Shown here piece after piece: positions 51,801 through 59,066 of a DNA stretch of 64,000 nt. The stretch is from Streptomyces cavernae (lineage in GTDB: Bacteria > Actinomycetota > Actinomycetes > Streptomycetales > Streptomycetaceae). Location of the stretch: positions 1 to 64,000 of the forward strand of contig NZ_ML137710.1 in NCBI RefSeq assembly GCF_004023625.1. Direction: 5' to 3'. Numbering within the stretch: position 1 is the first letter of the stretch; each line of letters begins with the position of its first letter. The notes below the pieces were generated by a model that was not told where the DNA came from, made no database searches, and worked only from the letters and a program-made list of their open reading frames with translations. The translations under genes and the position numbers were made by a program.

Positions 51801-51913
51801 ACGGCTTCTCGTGCCGTACGCAACTGCGGCAGCTGACCGGACGGCAGGGCCGTCATCTGGCGGAGGTGTTGGCGGAGGCGCTGGGTGCGGGGCCCGAGGA
51901 GGAGCCGAAGTAG
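48812..51913 (+). CDS. FAD-binding and (Fe-S)-binding oxidoreductase, D-lactate dehydrogenase type
   Basis: 1033 residues in one chain. After a 60-residue Ser/Gly/Thr repeat tail, an FAD-binding type 4 domain (PVVPRGGGTSIAGQATGTGVV, GMIGNNSCGSHSVAWGTT) is followed by the FAD-linked oxidase C domain (YGHFGDGCIHVRIDFDL, GGSLSGEHGDGQARAELLP). Iron-sulphur Cys motifs CVGVAKC and CLSCKGCRSDCPVG then appear, followed by two CCG-type domains (RVCCGLTYVSTG, LAGGCCGLAGNFGFE). This layout is that of fused Dld/GlcDF proteins, oxidising D-lactate or a similar 2-hydroxy acid to the quinone pool. Confidence 0.9.
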   Translation: MTGTTGGNGTAGAKGSSEPTGSIGSMDTSGTSGTSGTSSTSGTSPKDTKRTSGIPSTTGTNHAADTAALRAALVAAVRGEVDFSVTARALTTMDASNYRRVPLGVVAPRDADDVAAVLEVCRANGVPVVPRGGGTSIAGQATGTGVVLDFTRHMNRLTSLDPDARTAVVQPGLVLDRLQEAAAPHGLRFGPDPSTHSRCTLGGMIGNNSCGSHSVAWGTTADNIAELSVVTARGASLQLGPGWSGAPDGLRDLTDRELGLLRTGFPELPRRISGYALDALLPEKGADVARAFCGSEGTLGVLTEAVVRLVEAPRARALAVLGHPDESAAAEAAAGLLTYQPLTVEGMAADLVPPGTAGLPRGRAWLFVETGGDTTDEARERAERIVRAADVVDAVVITDPVGQRALWRIREDASGTATRMPDGTEAWPGWEDCAVPPARLGAYLRDFRGLLTQHGLRGTPYGHFGDGCIHVRIDFDLITGDGVRRFRRFSEELADLVVAHGGSLSGEHGDGQARAELLPRMYGPELVRLFEGVKAVWDPDDLLNPGTLVRPARLDDNLRFDVLPREPVDVAFGYPHDGGDFSAAVRRCVGVAKCRTTSVSSGAVMCPSFRATGEEEHSTRGRARLLHEMLAGTVVTDGWRSTEVRDALDLCLSCKGCRSDCPVGVDMATYKAEFLHHHYAGRRRPAAHYALGWLPVWLRAVAATRTARLVNTFSSMRWSAGVARRLGGIAPEREIPRIASEPFSRWWYERLRRWALAVREGRPDARPAGGDGPTVTLWPDTFTEYFSPSVGRAAVQVLETVGLQVVLPPTFRFERKPHGGWGVNVFTARRGRVCCGLTYVSTGQLDRARAVMRRTLDLMEPLLGEPVVVLEPSCAAALRTDLPELLHDDPRAARLAASVVTFAEALERYAPHWDPPAVDRPVVGQTHCHQHAVLGDAPDRRLRERAGLNGELAGGCCGLAGNFGFEKGHYEVSKACAEERLLPAVRGAAENAVILADGFSCRTQLRQLTGRQGRHLAEVLAEALGAGPEEEPK
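48892..48940 (+). repeat. Short tandem repeat in the dehydrogenase N-terminal tail
   Basis: ACCTCAGGC and close variants occur five times in a row, encoding SGT repeats. Nine-base units keep the frame; the region is outside the conserved domain. Confidence 0.8.
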
Positions 51914-51978
51914 TCGGCGGGTCCACCGGACCGGGACCGGTCGTGTGCTCCCCCGCGACCCGCCCGGGGGTGTCCGCC

Positions 51979-52743
51979 TCAGGGAGTGGGGATTCCCGCC
52001 GGGCGTGCCGGGCGGCCCAGGCGGACCGGTACGCCGGGGGAGTAGAGGACGCTTGTGGGCGGCTCGCTCGGCGCGGGGAGTCCGGCCGCCGCTATGAGGT
52101 TCTCCTCGCAGCCGAGCAACTCGGCGCGGTGCAGGGGCCAGCGCGGGTGGTCGTTCGGCAGATACGCCAGTGGTGACGATCCGCCGAAGAAGGCGTTGTG
52201 CATGCCCCAGCGGGCGGTGAGGAAGTGCTCCAGCGGGGTCGGCTCGGCGATGGGTTCACCGGGCCGGACGGTGATGCGGCTGTACGCGCCGCGCGGTCCG
52301 GGCCGGCGGCGGGAGCTGGTGTAGGTGACGGTGTCGCCGTCCGCGCGGACGCTCATCCGGGACCACACGTACGGCAGCCGGAAGCCGACGCGGCCCATGA
52401 CCACGGGTATCAGCCGGGAGGCGTCCATCGACCGGAAGACCACCCCGCGCCGCCCGTGCGCGTCCACGGAATACAGACGCACATTGGTCTCCGGGAAGGT
52501 TCCGAGGTACGGCACCCCGGGCAGCCGCAGCCACCCGACCCGGTGCATCCGGAAGGCGACGAGCCCCACGTACGTGACCCCCTCGTGGGTGTCGGGGACG
52601 GTCCCGTCCGGCAGCAGCCCGGCCACGGCGCCGGGTTCGACGGCCCAGTGCAGGAAAGCCAGGTCGAGCCACTGCTGGGTGAGGAGAGGGGCGCGTATCG
52701 GGGCGGGCGCGTCCGGTGTGACGGGCGTGGGGTCGATCAGCAC
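51979..52743 (-). CDS. DUF2071 (YqjF-like) protein
   Basis: 254 residues. Family motifs: QQWLDLAFLHWAVEPGAVAGLLP, GVTYVGLVAFRMHRVGWLRLPGVPYLGTFPETNVRLY, FLTARWGMH. DUF2071 proteins have an acetoacetate-decarboxylase-like fold and unknown role. Divergent from the SRPBCC gene with about 55 bp between them. Confidence 0.88.
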   Translation of the reverse strand: MLIDPTPVTPDAPAPIRAPLLTQQWLDLAFLHWAVEPGAVAGLLPDGTVPDTHEGVTYVGLVAFRMHRVGWLRLPGVPYLGTFPETNVRLYSVDAHGRRGVVFRSMDASRLIPVVMGRVGFRLPYVWSRMSVRADGDTVTYTSSRRRPGPRGAYSRITVRPGEPIAEPTPLEHFLTARWGMHNAFFGGSSPLAYLPNDHPRWPLHRAELLGCEENLIAAAGLPAPSEPPTSVLYSPGVPVRLGRPARPAGIPTP

Positions 52744-52797
52744 ATCGCCAGGATGGCAGAGCCCGGAAGCCGGTGGTCGAAGCCTTACGCTCTCGCC

Positions 52798-53244
52798 GTG
52801 GCCCTCTTCCAGATCGAACGCCGGACACTACTGACCGCCCCCGAGGCCTGGCGGCGGGTGACCGACTGGCCGCGTCACGGCGCGTACGTCCCCTTGACCA
52901 AGATCACCGTCGACCCCCCGGCACCGGAACCGGTCGGCCCGGGCACGCTCGTCGTGGCCCGCACGGGCGTGGGCCGAGCCGCCTTCGACGACCCGATGGA
53001 GATCGTCCACTGGGAGCCCGCCACGGACGACACCCCTGGTTCCTGCCGCCTGGAGAAGCGCGGCTCGGTGGTCCTTGGCTGGGCCGAGATCGAGGTGGAG
53101 CGGTGGCGGGGCGGGTCTCGAGTGCTGTGGCGGGAGGAGGCCCGGGTGCGGGGCCTCCCCCGACTGTTCGACGGGGTGACGGGAGCGGCCGGGCGGTGGT
53201 TCTTCGGACGGGCGGTCAGTGAGTTGCTCAGGTATCCGGCCTGA
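52798..53244 (+). CDS. SRPBCC-family (START-like) protein
   Basis: 148 residues, with the helix-grip pattern RRTLLTAPEAWRRVTDWPRHGAYVPLTKI and a C-terminal helix (FDGVTGAAGRWFFGRAVSELLRYPA). SRPBCC proteins bind hydrophobic ligands. GTG 52798 is chosen; an in-frame ATG at 52753 would add 15 residues. Substrate unknown. Confidence 0.75.
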   Translation: MALFQIERRTLLTAPEAWRRVTDWPRHGAYVPLTKITVDPPAPEPVGPGTLVVARTGVGRAAFDDPMEIVHWEPATDDTPGSCRLEKRGSVVLGWAEIEVERWRGGSRVLWREEARVRGLPRLFDGVTGAAGRWFFGRAVSELLRYPA

Positions 53245-53436
53245 GGCGTCGCCCTGGCTCCGAGACCCCCGACTCCAGCGCCGACCTGGGGATTCCCCTG
53301 TCTCCTCACCTGACGGACAATCAACACCCAGGAATTCCCAAGGTATTCACAGCTCCTTTTGTCGGTTCCGGGTTCTGGCCGTGCACCGTGCCGGCCGCGC
53401 TCGCCGAGACCTTCGCGATCCTGCTCTTCGGACACC

Positions 53437-53899
53437 CGGGTCGACCCAGGCTCCGCGCGGTTGTCCGGCGGTCAGCTGCAGCGCCTGGCCATCGCCCGGG
53501 CCGTGCTGCGCGACGCCCCGGTCCTCGTCCTGGACGAGCCGACCACCGGCCTGGACATGATCGCCGCGCCGCATCGTCGAACCCCTGCGCCGACTGATGG
53601 CGGGCCGCACCACCATCATGATCACGCAGGACCTCAATCTCGCCCCCGACGCCGACCGCATCCTCGTCGTCGACCAGGGCCGCATCGTCGAGACGGACCG
53701 CCATGAGGAACTGCTGGCGTGGGGCGGGGTGTACGCGCGTCTGCACGGCTCCCAGAACAATCCGCTGACGGTGACGGACACGGCGGAGCTGCGGCTCCCG
53801 CCGCTCACGTCCGACCGGTACGTCTACGCACCGGATCCGCAGGCCCGGTTTCCGCAGGAGTACGGCTACGCCCCGGAAACCCTGCGGGGACGCCGTTGA
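53437..53899 (+). pseudogene. Truncated, frameshifted ABC exporter ATPase
   Basis: Signature and Walker B are read in one frame ([32 protein letters not shown], 53455-53560). The continuation [40 protein letters not shown] lies in another frame from about 53575. The transmembrane and Walker A part is absent. A C-terminal 45-residue tail (VYAPDPQARFPQEYGYAPE) is preserved. A decayed half of a type-1 ABC exporter. Confidence 0.85.
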
Positions 53900-54041
53900 C
53901 TCCGTAGGCGCTCGAATCAGCTCCTGAGCGACGCCGCGCCCGAAGGGGGAGTCAGGCACGTGAAACAGAGTCAGGTGCAAAAGCGGTTTACACCCCTGGA
54001 TTGGTTCAGTACTGTGGACTGGAGAGTGCAGCATGCTGGAC

Positions 54042-54058
54042 TAAGCGGTTAATGATGG
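54042..54058. promoter_or_regulatory. Half palindrome of the TetR-type operator, upstream of EamA gene
   Basis: TAAGCGGTTA (54042-54051) matches the left half of the 20-bp consensus found at four other places; the right half is degraded. It lies 50 bases before the transporter start. Confidence 0.4.
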
Positions 54059-54106
54059 CCGACGGTGTGCTGAGCGAGTCCTGAACCCAAGCCCCGGGAA
54101 GGTCCC

Positions 54107-55114
54107 GTGAACAGCCGCCCAACCGACCGGTCCGCGCCGGTCGCCGCCGCCTCGGCCGAAGCGTCCCCCGTGTCGACCGGGACCCCGGCAGAACCGGCAT
54201 CGACATCGGTGCCGGCGTCCCCGGGGGCACCCGAGGGGCGGGGCTCCCGGGTCCCGGCCGCGTTCGGCCCCGTCGGACTGGTGCTGGCCGGCGGGATCTC
54301 CGTGCAGTTCGGCGGCGCCCTCGCCGCCAGTCTCATCCCCAGGCTGGGCGCCCTCGGGGTGGTCTCCCTGCGGCTGGCCGTCGCCGCGCTCGTCCTGCTC
54401 CTCGTCTGCCGGCCCCGGCTGCACGGTCACTCCCGCGCGGACTGGGGAACCGTCGTCGTCTTCGGCCTGACCATGGCCGCGATGAACGGCCTCTTCTACC
54501 AGGCCGTCGCCCGTATCCCGCTCGGCCCCGCCGTCACGCTCGAAGTGCTCGGACCGCTCGCGCTCTCCGTGCTCACCTCCCGGCGCGCGGTCAACCTCCT
54601 CTGGGCGGGCCTGGCCCTCGCGGGCGTGTTCCTGCTGGGCGGTGGCGGCGGTTTCGACCGTCTGGACCCACTGGGCGCCGCCTTCGCCCTGGGGGCGGGC
54701 GCGATGTGGGCCACGTACATCGTCTTCAGCGCTCGCACCGGACGCCGCTTCCCGCAGGCCGACGGGCTGGCCCTCGCCATGGGTGTCGCCGCGATCGCCT
54801 TCCTGCCGCTCGGTGTCGTCGAGTCCGGTACGCGACTGCTGGAGCCGACCGCCCTCGCCCTGGGCGGAGCCGTCGCGATCCTGTCGTCCGTCCTCCCCTA
54901 CACCCTGGAACTGCTCGCCCTGCGCAGGCTGCCCGCCGCCACCTTCGCGATCCTGATGAGCCTGGAGCCGGCCCTTGCCGCGATCGCCGGCTTCCTCGTC
55001 CTGGACCAGACCCTGTCCGCCGCCGAGGCCCTGGCCATCTCCCTGGTCATCGTGGCCAGTATGGGCGCGGTGCGCACGCAGGTGGGGCGGGGCAAGGCCA
55101 AGCCGGTCGGCTGA
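54107..55114 (+). CDS. EamA-family transporter (RhtA-like)
   Basis: 335 residues with ten membrane segments in two EamA repeats after a 50-residue Ala/Ser/Pro tail. ISVQFGGALAASLIPRLGALGVVSLRLAVAALVL begins the first repeat and ALGAGAMWATYIVFSARTGRR the second. The RhtA subgroup exports threonine, homoserine or similar amino acids. GTG 54107 follows AAGG. Confidence 0.88.
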   Translation: MNSRPTDRSAPVAAASAEASPVSTGTPAEPASTSVPASPGAPEGRGSRVPAAFGPVGLVLAGGISVQFGGALAASLIPRLGALGVVSLRLAVAALVLLLVCRPRLHGHSRADWGTVVVFGLTMAAMNGLFYQAVARIPLGPAVTLEVLGPLALSVLTSRRAVNLLWAGLALAGVFLLGGGGGFDRLDPLGAAFALGAGAMWATYIVFSARTGRRFPQADGLALAMGVAAIAFLPLGVVESGTRLLEPTALALGGAVAILSSVLPYTLELLALRRLPAATFAILMSLEPALAAIAGFLVLDQTLSAAEALAISLVIVASMGAVRTQVGRGKAKPVG

Positions 55115-55132
55115 CCCTGTGCCGTTGCGAGA

Positions 55133-55498
55133 TCAGCGGCTGGGCAGGACGAACTCGGGCTGGTCGAGCAGACGCAGCCAACTGCCGTCGGGCTGGCGCC
55201 GGACGACCTGCGCCCGGGCGCCGGCCCCGTCCTTCGGCGGGGTCGAGGTGAGGGCGATGTCACCGCTGCTCAGCGTCGGCAGCGGTTGTTCCGGCTCGAA
55301 GCGGGGACGGTCGGCCAGCACCCTCTCCCACAGCGCGCGGATCGCCTCCCGCCCCACCGTCAGCTCGCCGGGCGGGAAGGCCATCACCGCATCCTCCTCG
55401 TACAGCGCCGCGACCCCTGCCGCGTCACCGGCGTTGGATCGCTCGACGAACAGGCGAGTGATGTCCTCGGGCCGCATGGCCTTCTCGTACTCCGGCAT
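55133..55498 (-). CDS. NTF2/SnoaL-like protein
   Basis: 121 residues, a cone-shaped NTF2 fold: MRPEDITRLFVERSNAGDAAGVAALYEEDAVMAFPPGELTVGREAIRALWERVLADRP. Such proteins act as small isomerases or binders. It is convergent with the EamA gene. Divergent from lysR across about 99 bp, so the LysR protein may control it. Confidence 0.85.
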   Translation of the reverse strand: MPEYEKAMRPEDITRLFVERSNAGDAAGVAALYEEDAVMAFPPGELTVGREAIRALWERVLADRPRFEPEQPLPTLSSGDIALTSTPPKDGAGARAQVVRRQPDGSWLRLLDQPEFVLPSR

Positions 55499-55597
55499 GG
55501 GGTTCCTCCTGACGTCGGGCTTCGGCGCGTCCCAGGGTGGTCGCCCGCATCTCAGAAGTCCAACAGATGGTTTTGCTGGTAGCTAGAATCCACAGTC

Positions 55598-56494
55598 ATG
55601 GAGCTCAGGCAGCTGGAATACTTCGTCGCAGTCGCCGAAGAGCAGAACTTCACCCGGGCCGCCGAGCGAGTGCACATCAGCCAGTCCGGTGTCAGCGCCC
55701 AGATCCGCCGGCTGGAACGGGAGCTCGGTACCGAGCTGTTCGACCGGTCGGCGCGCACCGCCACCCTCACCGTCGCGGGGAAGGCCGCGCTCGGACACGC
55801 GCGCGCCGCACTCGCCGCAGCCGGTGCGGTCGGCCAGGCAGTGGGTGAGGTGACCGGCCTGATCCGGGGCCGGCTCACGGTCGGCATGGTCACCGGCTGC
55901 ACCCTCACCCCCCTGTTCGACGCCCTCGCCGCGTTCCACCGGGCGCATCCTGGTGTCGAGATCTCACTGCTGGAGGACAACTCCGACCGGCTCGTCGAGA
56001 GGGTGCGTGCCGGCACCATCGACCTGGCTCTCATCGGGACCGCAACCACCACCCCCGACGGGCTGGACGCGCTGACAATCGTCAGCGAGCGGCTCGTCGC
56101 AGCAGTTCCGGACAGCCACCCCTTGGTGAAACAGCGGCGGGTCACGCTGCGGGACCTGGCCGCCTACCCAATCGTGTGCATGCCACCCGGCACCGGTCTG
56201 CGCACGGTGTTCGACCGTGCCTGCACCGCACAGGGCGTACATCCCTCGATCGCGCTGCAGGCCAGTGCCGCGGATGCCATCGCCGACCTCGCCGCCCGGG
56301 GGCTCGGTGTCGCCATCCTCAGTGATTCGATGGCCGGGAGCTATCGGGGCCGGCTCACCGCACGCACCATCGATGACATCGAAACACCTGCGCTGCTCGC
56401 CCTGATCTGGAAGAGCACCCAGAACCCGTCCCTGCGCGAGTTGCTCGTTCACAGCCGACGGGCGTTCAACAAGCCCGAGCCTTTTCAGCGTTAG
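55598..56494 (+). CDS. LysR-family regulator
   Basis: 298 residues, winged helix at the start (MELRQLEYFVAVAEEQNFTR, HISQSGVSAQIRRLERELGTELFDR) and a type 2 periplasmic-binding effector domain (GRLTVGMVTGCTLTPLFDAL, DLAAYPIVCMPPGTGLRTVF). Divergent from the NTF2-like gene, its probable target. The ATG 55598 is preceded by an AT-richer stretch (TTTTGCTGGTAGCTAGAATCC) where the promoter should be. Confidence 0.93.
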   Translation: MELRQLEYFVAVAEEQNFTRAAERVHISQSGVSAQIRRLERELGTELFDRSARTATLTVAGKAALGHARAALAAAGAVGQAVGEVTGLIRGRLTVGMVTGCTLTPLFDALAAFHRAHPGVEISLLEDNSDRLVERVRAGTIDLALIGTATTTPDGLDALTIVSERLVAAVPDSHPLVKQRRVTLRDLAAYPIVCMPPGTGLRTVFDRACTAQGVHPSIALQASAADAIADLAARGLGVAILSDSMAGSYRGRLTARTIDDIETPALLALIWKSTQNPSLRELLVHSRRAFNKPEPFQR

Positions 56495-56803
56495 CCCTCG
56501 AGACCTGCTCGTCGGGTCGGTCGAGCGAGGCGAGCGGCGGCGCTTGACGCCCTCTTATGAAAGTGGTTAATTACTTACATCTGACGGAGGGGCGGTAGGC
56601 GGACCGCATGGCGGCACCGCTGCAACCATGCCGCCCCCGCGAGGTGATATCCGACGTCAGAGCACATCAGTGACTGCTGGGCGAGCCGGCTTCTCCAGCG
56701 CTTGACCGAAGTGCCGGACCATTTAGTAAGTGGTCAACCGCTTAATTTTGCCGTAACTCACCGGCTCCAACGGATCGACCCAAGAGAAAGTGAAGGACCA
56801 GTT
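56495..56803. promoter_or_regulatory. Gap with two TetR-type operators before the SnoaL-like gene
   Basis: Site A at 56559-56578 (GAAAGTGGTTAATTACTTAC) and site B at 56726-56745 (GTAAGTGGTCAACCGCTTAA) fit the consensus GTAAGCGGTTAACCGCTTAC. Site B is about 60 bases before the SnoaL-like start and should control it. Site A lies in front of a 21-codon orphan ORF at about 56608 (MAAPLQPC...), perhaps the remnant of a lost gene. Confidence 0.7.
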
Positions 56804-57277
56804 ATGAGCGAAACCGTCTCCACTCACCAGGACACCGACACCGTCCGGGCTGCCGCACAGCAGGCGTTCCGGAACCATCTGGACTACCTGTCCTCCGGGC
56901 GGATCCCCGAGTGGGTGGACCTGTTCACCGACGACGGGGCGCTGGAGTTCCCCTACGCCCCGCAGGGCTACCCGACGCAGGTCGCGGGCAAGGAGGAACT
57001 GCTCGGGTACATGAAGAACTTCCCCGAGCACTTCCGCGTGGAGTTCACCGATCTGCACTTCCACGAGACCACCGACCCGTCGCTGGTCATCGCGGAGTTC
57101 AAGAGCAAGGGAATCGCCCTGGCGACCAACCGGCCCTACAACCAGACCTACATCTCCGTGGTCGAGACGAGGGACGGCGAGATCAGCCGCTACGTCGACT
57201 TCTGGAACCCGCAGGTGGCCTTCGAGGCCCTCGGCGGAAGTGCTGACGACATGGTGTCGGCCTTCGGCAACGACTGA
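56804..57277 (+). CDS. SnoaL/PhzB-like protein
   Basis: 157 residues from ATG 56804 with AAGGA 7 bases upstream. SnoaL fold: AQQAFRNHLDYLSSGRIPEW, FTDDGALEFPYAPQGYP, YISVVETRDGEISRYVDFWNP. Such proteins isomerise or hydrolyse small cyclic substrates in secondary metabolism. It lies upstream of tetR with shared operator type, so it is the probable main target of that repressor. Confidence 0.85.
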   Translation: MSETVSTHQDTDTVRAAAQQAFRNHLDYLSSGRIPEWVDLFTDDGALEFPYAPQGYPTQVAGKEELLGYMKNFPEHFRVEFTDLHFHETTDPSLVIAEFKSKGIALATNRPYNQTYISVVETRDGEISRYVDFWNPQVAFEALGGSADDMVSAFGND

Positions 57278-57384
57278 TGTCGGTTCGGCCGGTCCGCCGG
57301 TTCCGTCCGGGCCGCCTGCCCGCCCGGTGCGGACCGGCGGCCGGCCGCTCGAAGGGCCTCAGGACAGTTTGACGCCGTTTCGCG

Positions 57385-57403
57385 GGATTGGTTGATTACT
57401 TAC
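57385..57403. promoter_or_regulatory. TetR operator C, abutting the tetR start
   Basis: GGATTGGTTGATTACTTAC ends one base before the tetR ATG. The right half (TTACTTAC) is conserved with site A; the left is weaker. It would allow autorepression and fits a leaderless transcript. Confidence 0.65.
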
Positions 57404-57949
57404 ATGGACACCAGGACACGACAGCGTTCCACCGCCGACGAGCGCCGGGCCACGGTCATGCGCACGGCGATCAAGACGTTCGCCGAGCGCGGGTACTACG
57501 GGACCTCGACGATGGACGTGGCCAAGGCGGCGGGCATCTCGCAGGGCTACCTCTACAGGCTGTTCAAGGACAAGGAGACGCTGTTCGCGGCCCTGGTGGA
57601 CTACTGCTCGGACCGCCTTCGCGAGTCCGTGGCCGCCGCCGCGGCGGAGGCGCAGAGCACCGATCCGGAAGCGGTCCTGCGGGCGCTGACGGCGTCGTAC
57701 GACGAGGTCATCGCCGACCGGGACGTGCTGATGATCCTCATGCACGCCCAGTGCAGCGCGCGTGAGCCGGTCATCGGCGAGGCGGTTCGCGTCTGCTTCG
57801 CCAAACAGGTCGAGTACATCCGCGCCGTCTCCGGCGCCTCCGACGAACAGATCCGCCGCTACTTCGCGGACGGCCTGCTCAGCAATGTGGTGGTGGCGAT
57901 CGACGCCGCCGCCGTCGACGCACCCTGGGCGCGCACACTGCGTGCCTAG
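57404..57949 (+). CDS. TetR-family repressor
   Basis: 181 residues from ATG 57404. The HTH is RATVMRTAIKTFAERGYYGTSTMDVAKAAGISQGYLYRLFKDKETLF; the ligand domain is of the AcrR type. There is no ribosome site and the ATG follows an operator directly, so the transcript is probably leaderless. Related operators at 54042, 56559, 56726 and 58016 mark a small regulon. Confidence 0.9.
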   Translation: MDTRTRQRSTADERRATVMRTAIKTFAERGYYGTSTMDVAKAAGISQGYLYRLFKDKETLFAALVDYCSDRLRESVAAAAAEAQSTDPEAVLRALTASYDEVIADRDVLMILMHAQCSAREPVIGEAVRVCFAKQVEYIRAVSGASDEQIRRYFADGLLSNVVVAIDAAAVDAPWARTLRA

Positions 57950-58015
57950 CGCCAGGGCCTTCTGATGAATCTCCGCGGCGTCGCACCCACGCCAGGCCCG
58001 GGCCGCGCCCCGTAT

Positions 58016-58035
58016 GTAAGCGGTCAACCTCTTCA
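58016..58035. promoter_or_regulatory. TetR operator D after tetR
   Basis: GTAAGCGGTCAACCTCTTCA; the left half is a perfect match to the consensus. It is followed at 58034 by ATGGAGAGG and then a four-codon mini-ORF (MGLR) at 58051, and it does not lie before an intact gene. Confidence 0.55.
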
Positions 58036-58127
58036 TGGAGAGGTCATCTCGATGGGACTTCGCTGACCCGCCGACTTCGCTGACTGAGCCGACTTCGCCG
58101 ACCGCGCCCACTTCTCCGTCATCAAAT

Positions 58128-58139
58128 CAAGCACGCTTG
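58128..58139. promoter_or_regulatory. Palindrome before the acyl-CoA carboxylase operon
   Basis: CAAGC-AC-GCTTG (58128-58139), within ATCAAGCACGCTTGCTTG. Similar AAGCAAGC/GCTTGCTT sites are typical for TetR regulators of acyl-CoA metabolism. It lies 90 bases before the first gene of the operon. Confidence 0.5.
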
Positions 58140-58228
58140 CTTGTTTCCTGCGGCGGGCGCTGGCATGCTCTCCGGCACGCACCAGCACACACACCACCAA
58201 ACACCGTCGTCCCCAGGGGAGCGTCACC

Positions 58229-59026
58229 GTGGACACCGTGGACGTGATCGGCGATCTGCAGCGGGAGAGCGAGGAACTCGACTCCCTGGTAAGCGAGTTG
58301 ACCGACGCGCAGTGGGCACTCGACACGCCCGCCGCCGGGTGGACCATCGCGCACCAGATCGCCCACCTCGCCTGGACCGACCGGGCCGCCTTCCTCGCGG
58401 TCACCGACGCGGACGCCTTCGCAGCCGAAGTGGCCAAGGCGCTGGCGGCCCCCGACAGCTGGGTCGACGAGGGCGCCCGCGAAGGCGCCGCGCTGCCGCC
58501 CGCTCGGCTGCTCGCGGAGTGGCGGACCGGACGGCACAAGCTCGACGAGGCCCTGCGCGCCGCCCCGCCGGGCACCCGCTTCCCCTGGTACGGGCCGCCC
58601 ATGTCCACCGCGTCCATGGCAACCGGCCGGCTCATGGAGACCTGGGCGCACGGCCAGGACGTCGCCGACGCGCTGCACGTGGTGCGCGCCCCCACCGACC
58701 GGCTCCGGCACGTCGTACGGATCGGCGTCCGCGCCCGCGACTTCGCCTACGCGGTGCACGGACTGCCCGCCCCCGCCGAGGAGTTCCGCGTGGAGGTCGA
58801 AGGGCCCGGCGGTCAGCTGTGGACGTACGGGCCCGAGGACGCCGCTCAGCGGGTCACGGGTCCCGCGCTCGACTTCTGTCTCCTGGTGACCCGGCGCGCC
58901 CACCGCGCCGACCTCGCTGTACGGGCCGAGGGCCGGGACGCCGACCGCTGGCTGGACATCGCGCAGGCCTTCGCGGGGCCTCCGGGAACGGGTCGCCCGC
59001 AGCGACACGTTCAAGGTGCCGAGTGA
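58229..59026 (+). CDS. TIGR03084-family (DinB/MDMPI-like) protein
   Basis: 265 residues. The MDMPI_N-type metal-binding four-helix bundle is AAGWTIAHQIAHLAWTDRAA (first His pair) and METWAHGQDVADAL (third His). The C-terminal part is SCP2-like. TIGR03084 proteins are regularly encoded with acyclic-terpene (Atu) and acyl-CoA carboxylase genes. A mycothiol- or small-thiol-dependent reaction is possible. GTG 58229 or 58238 is the start. Confidence 0.85.
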   Translation: MDTVDVIGDLQRESEELDSLVSELTDAQWALDTPAAGWTIAHQIAHLAWTDRAAFLAVTDADAFAAEVAKALAAPDSWVDEGAREGAALPPARLLAEWRTGRHKLDEALRAAPPGTRFPWYGPPMSTASMATGRLMETWAHGQDVADALHVVRAPTDRLRHVVRIGVRARDFAYAVHGLPAPAEEFRVEVEGPGGQLWTYGPEDAAQRVTGPALDFCLLVTRRAHRADLAVRAEGRDADRWLDIAQAFAGPPGTGRPQRHVQGAE

Positions 59027-59066
59027 TCCGTCGAGTGATCCACCCCCTGCGCGAAGGAGCCGCCCC

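Noticed and set aside
48965..51856. 963-codon minus-strand ORF opposite the dehydrogenase
   Set aside because: Antisense shadow without domain-like pattern.
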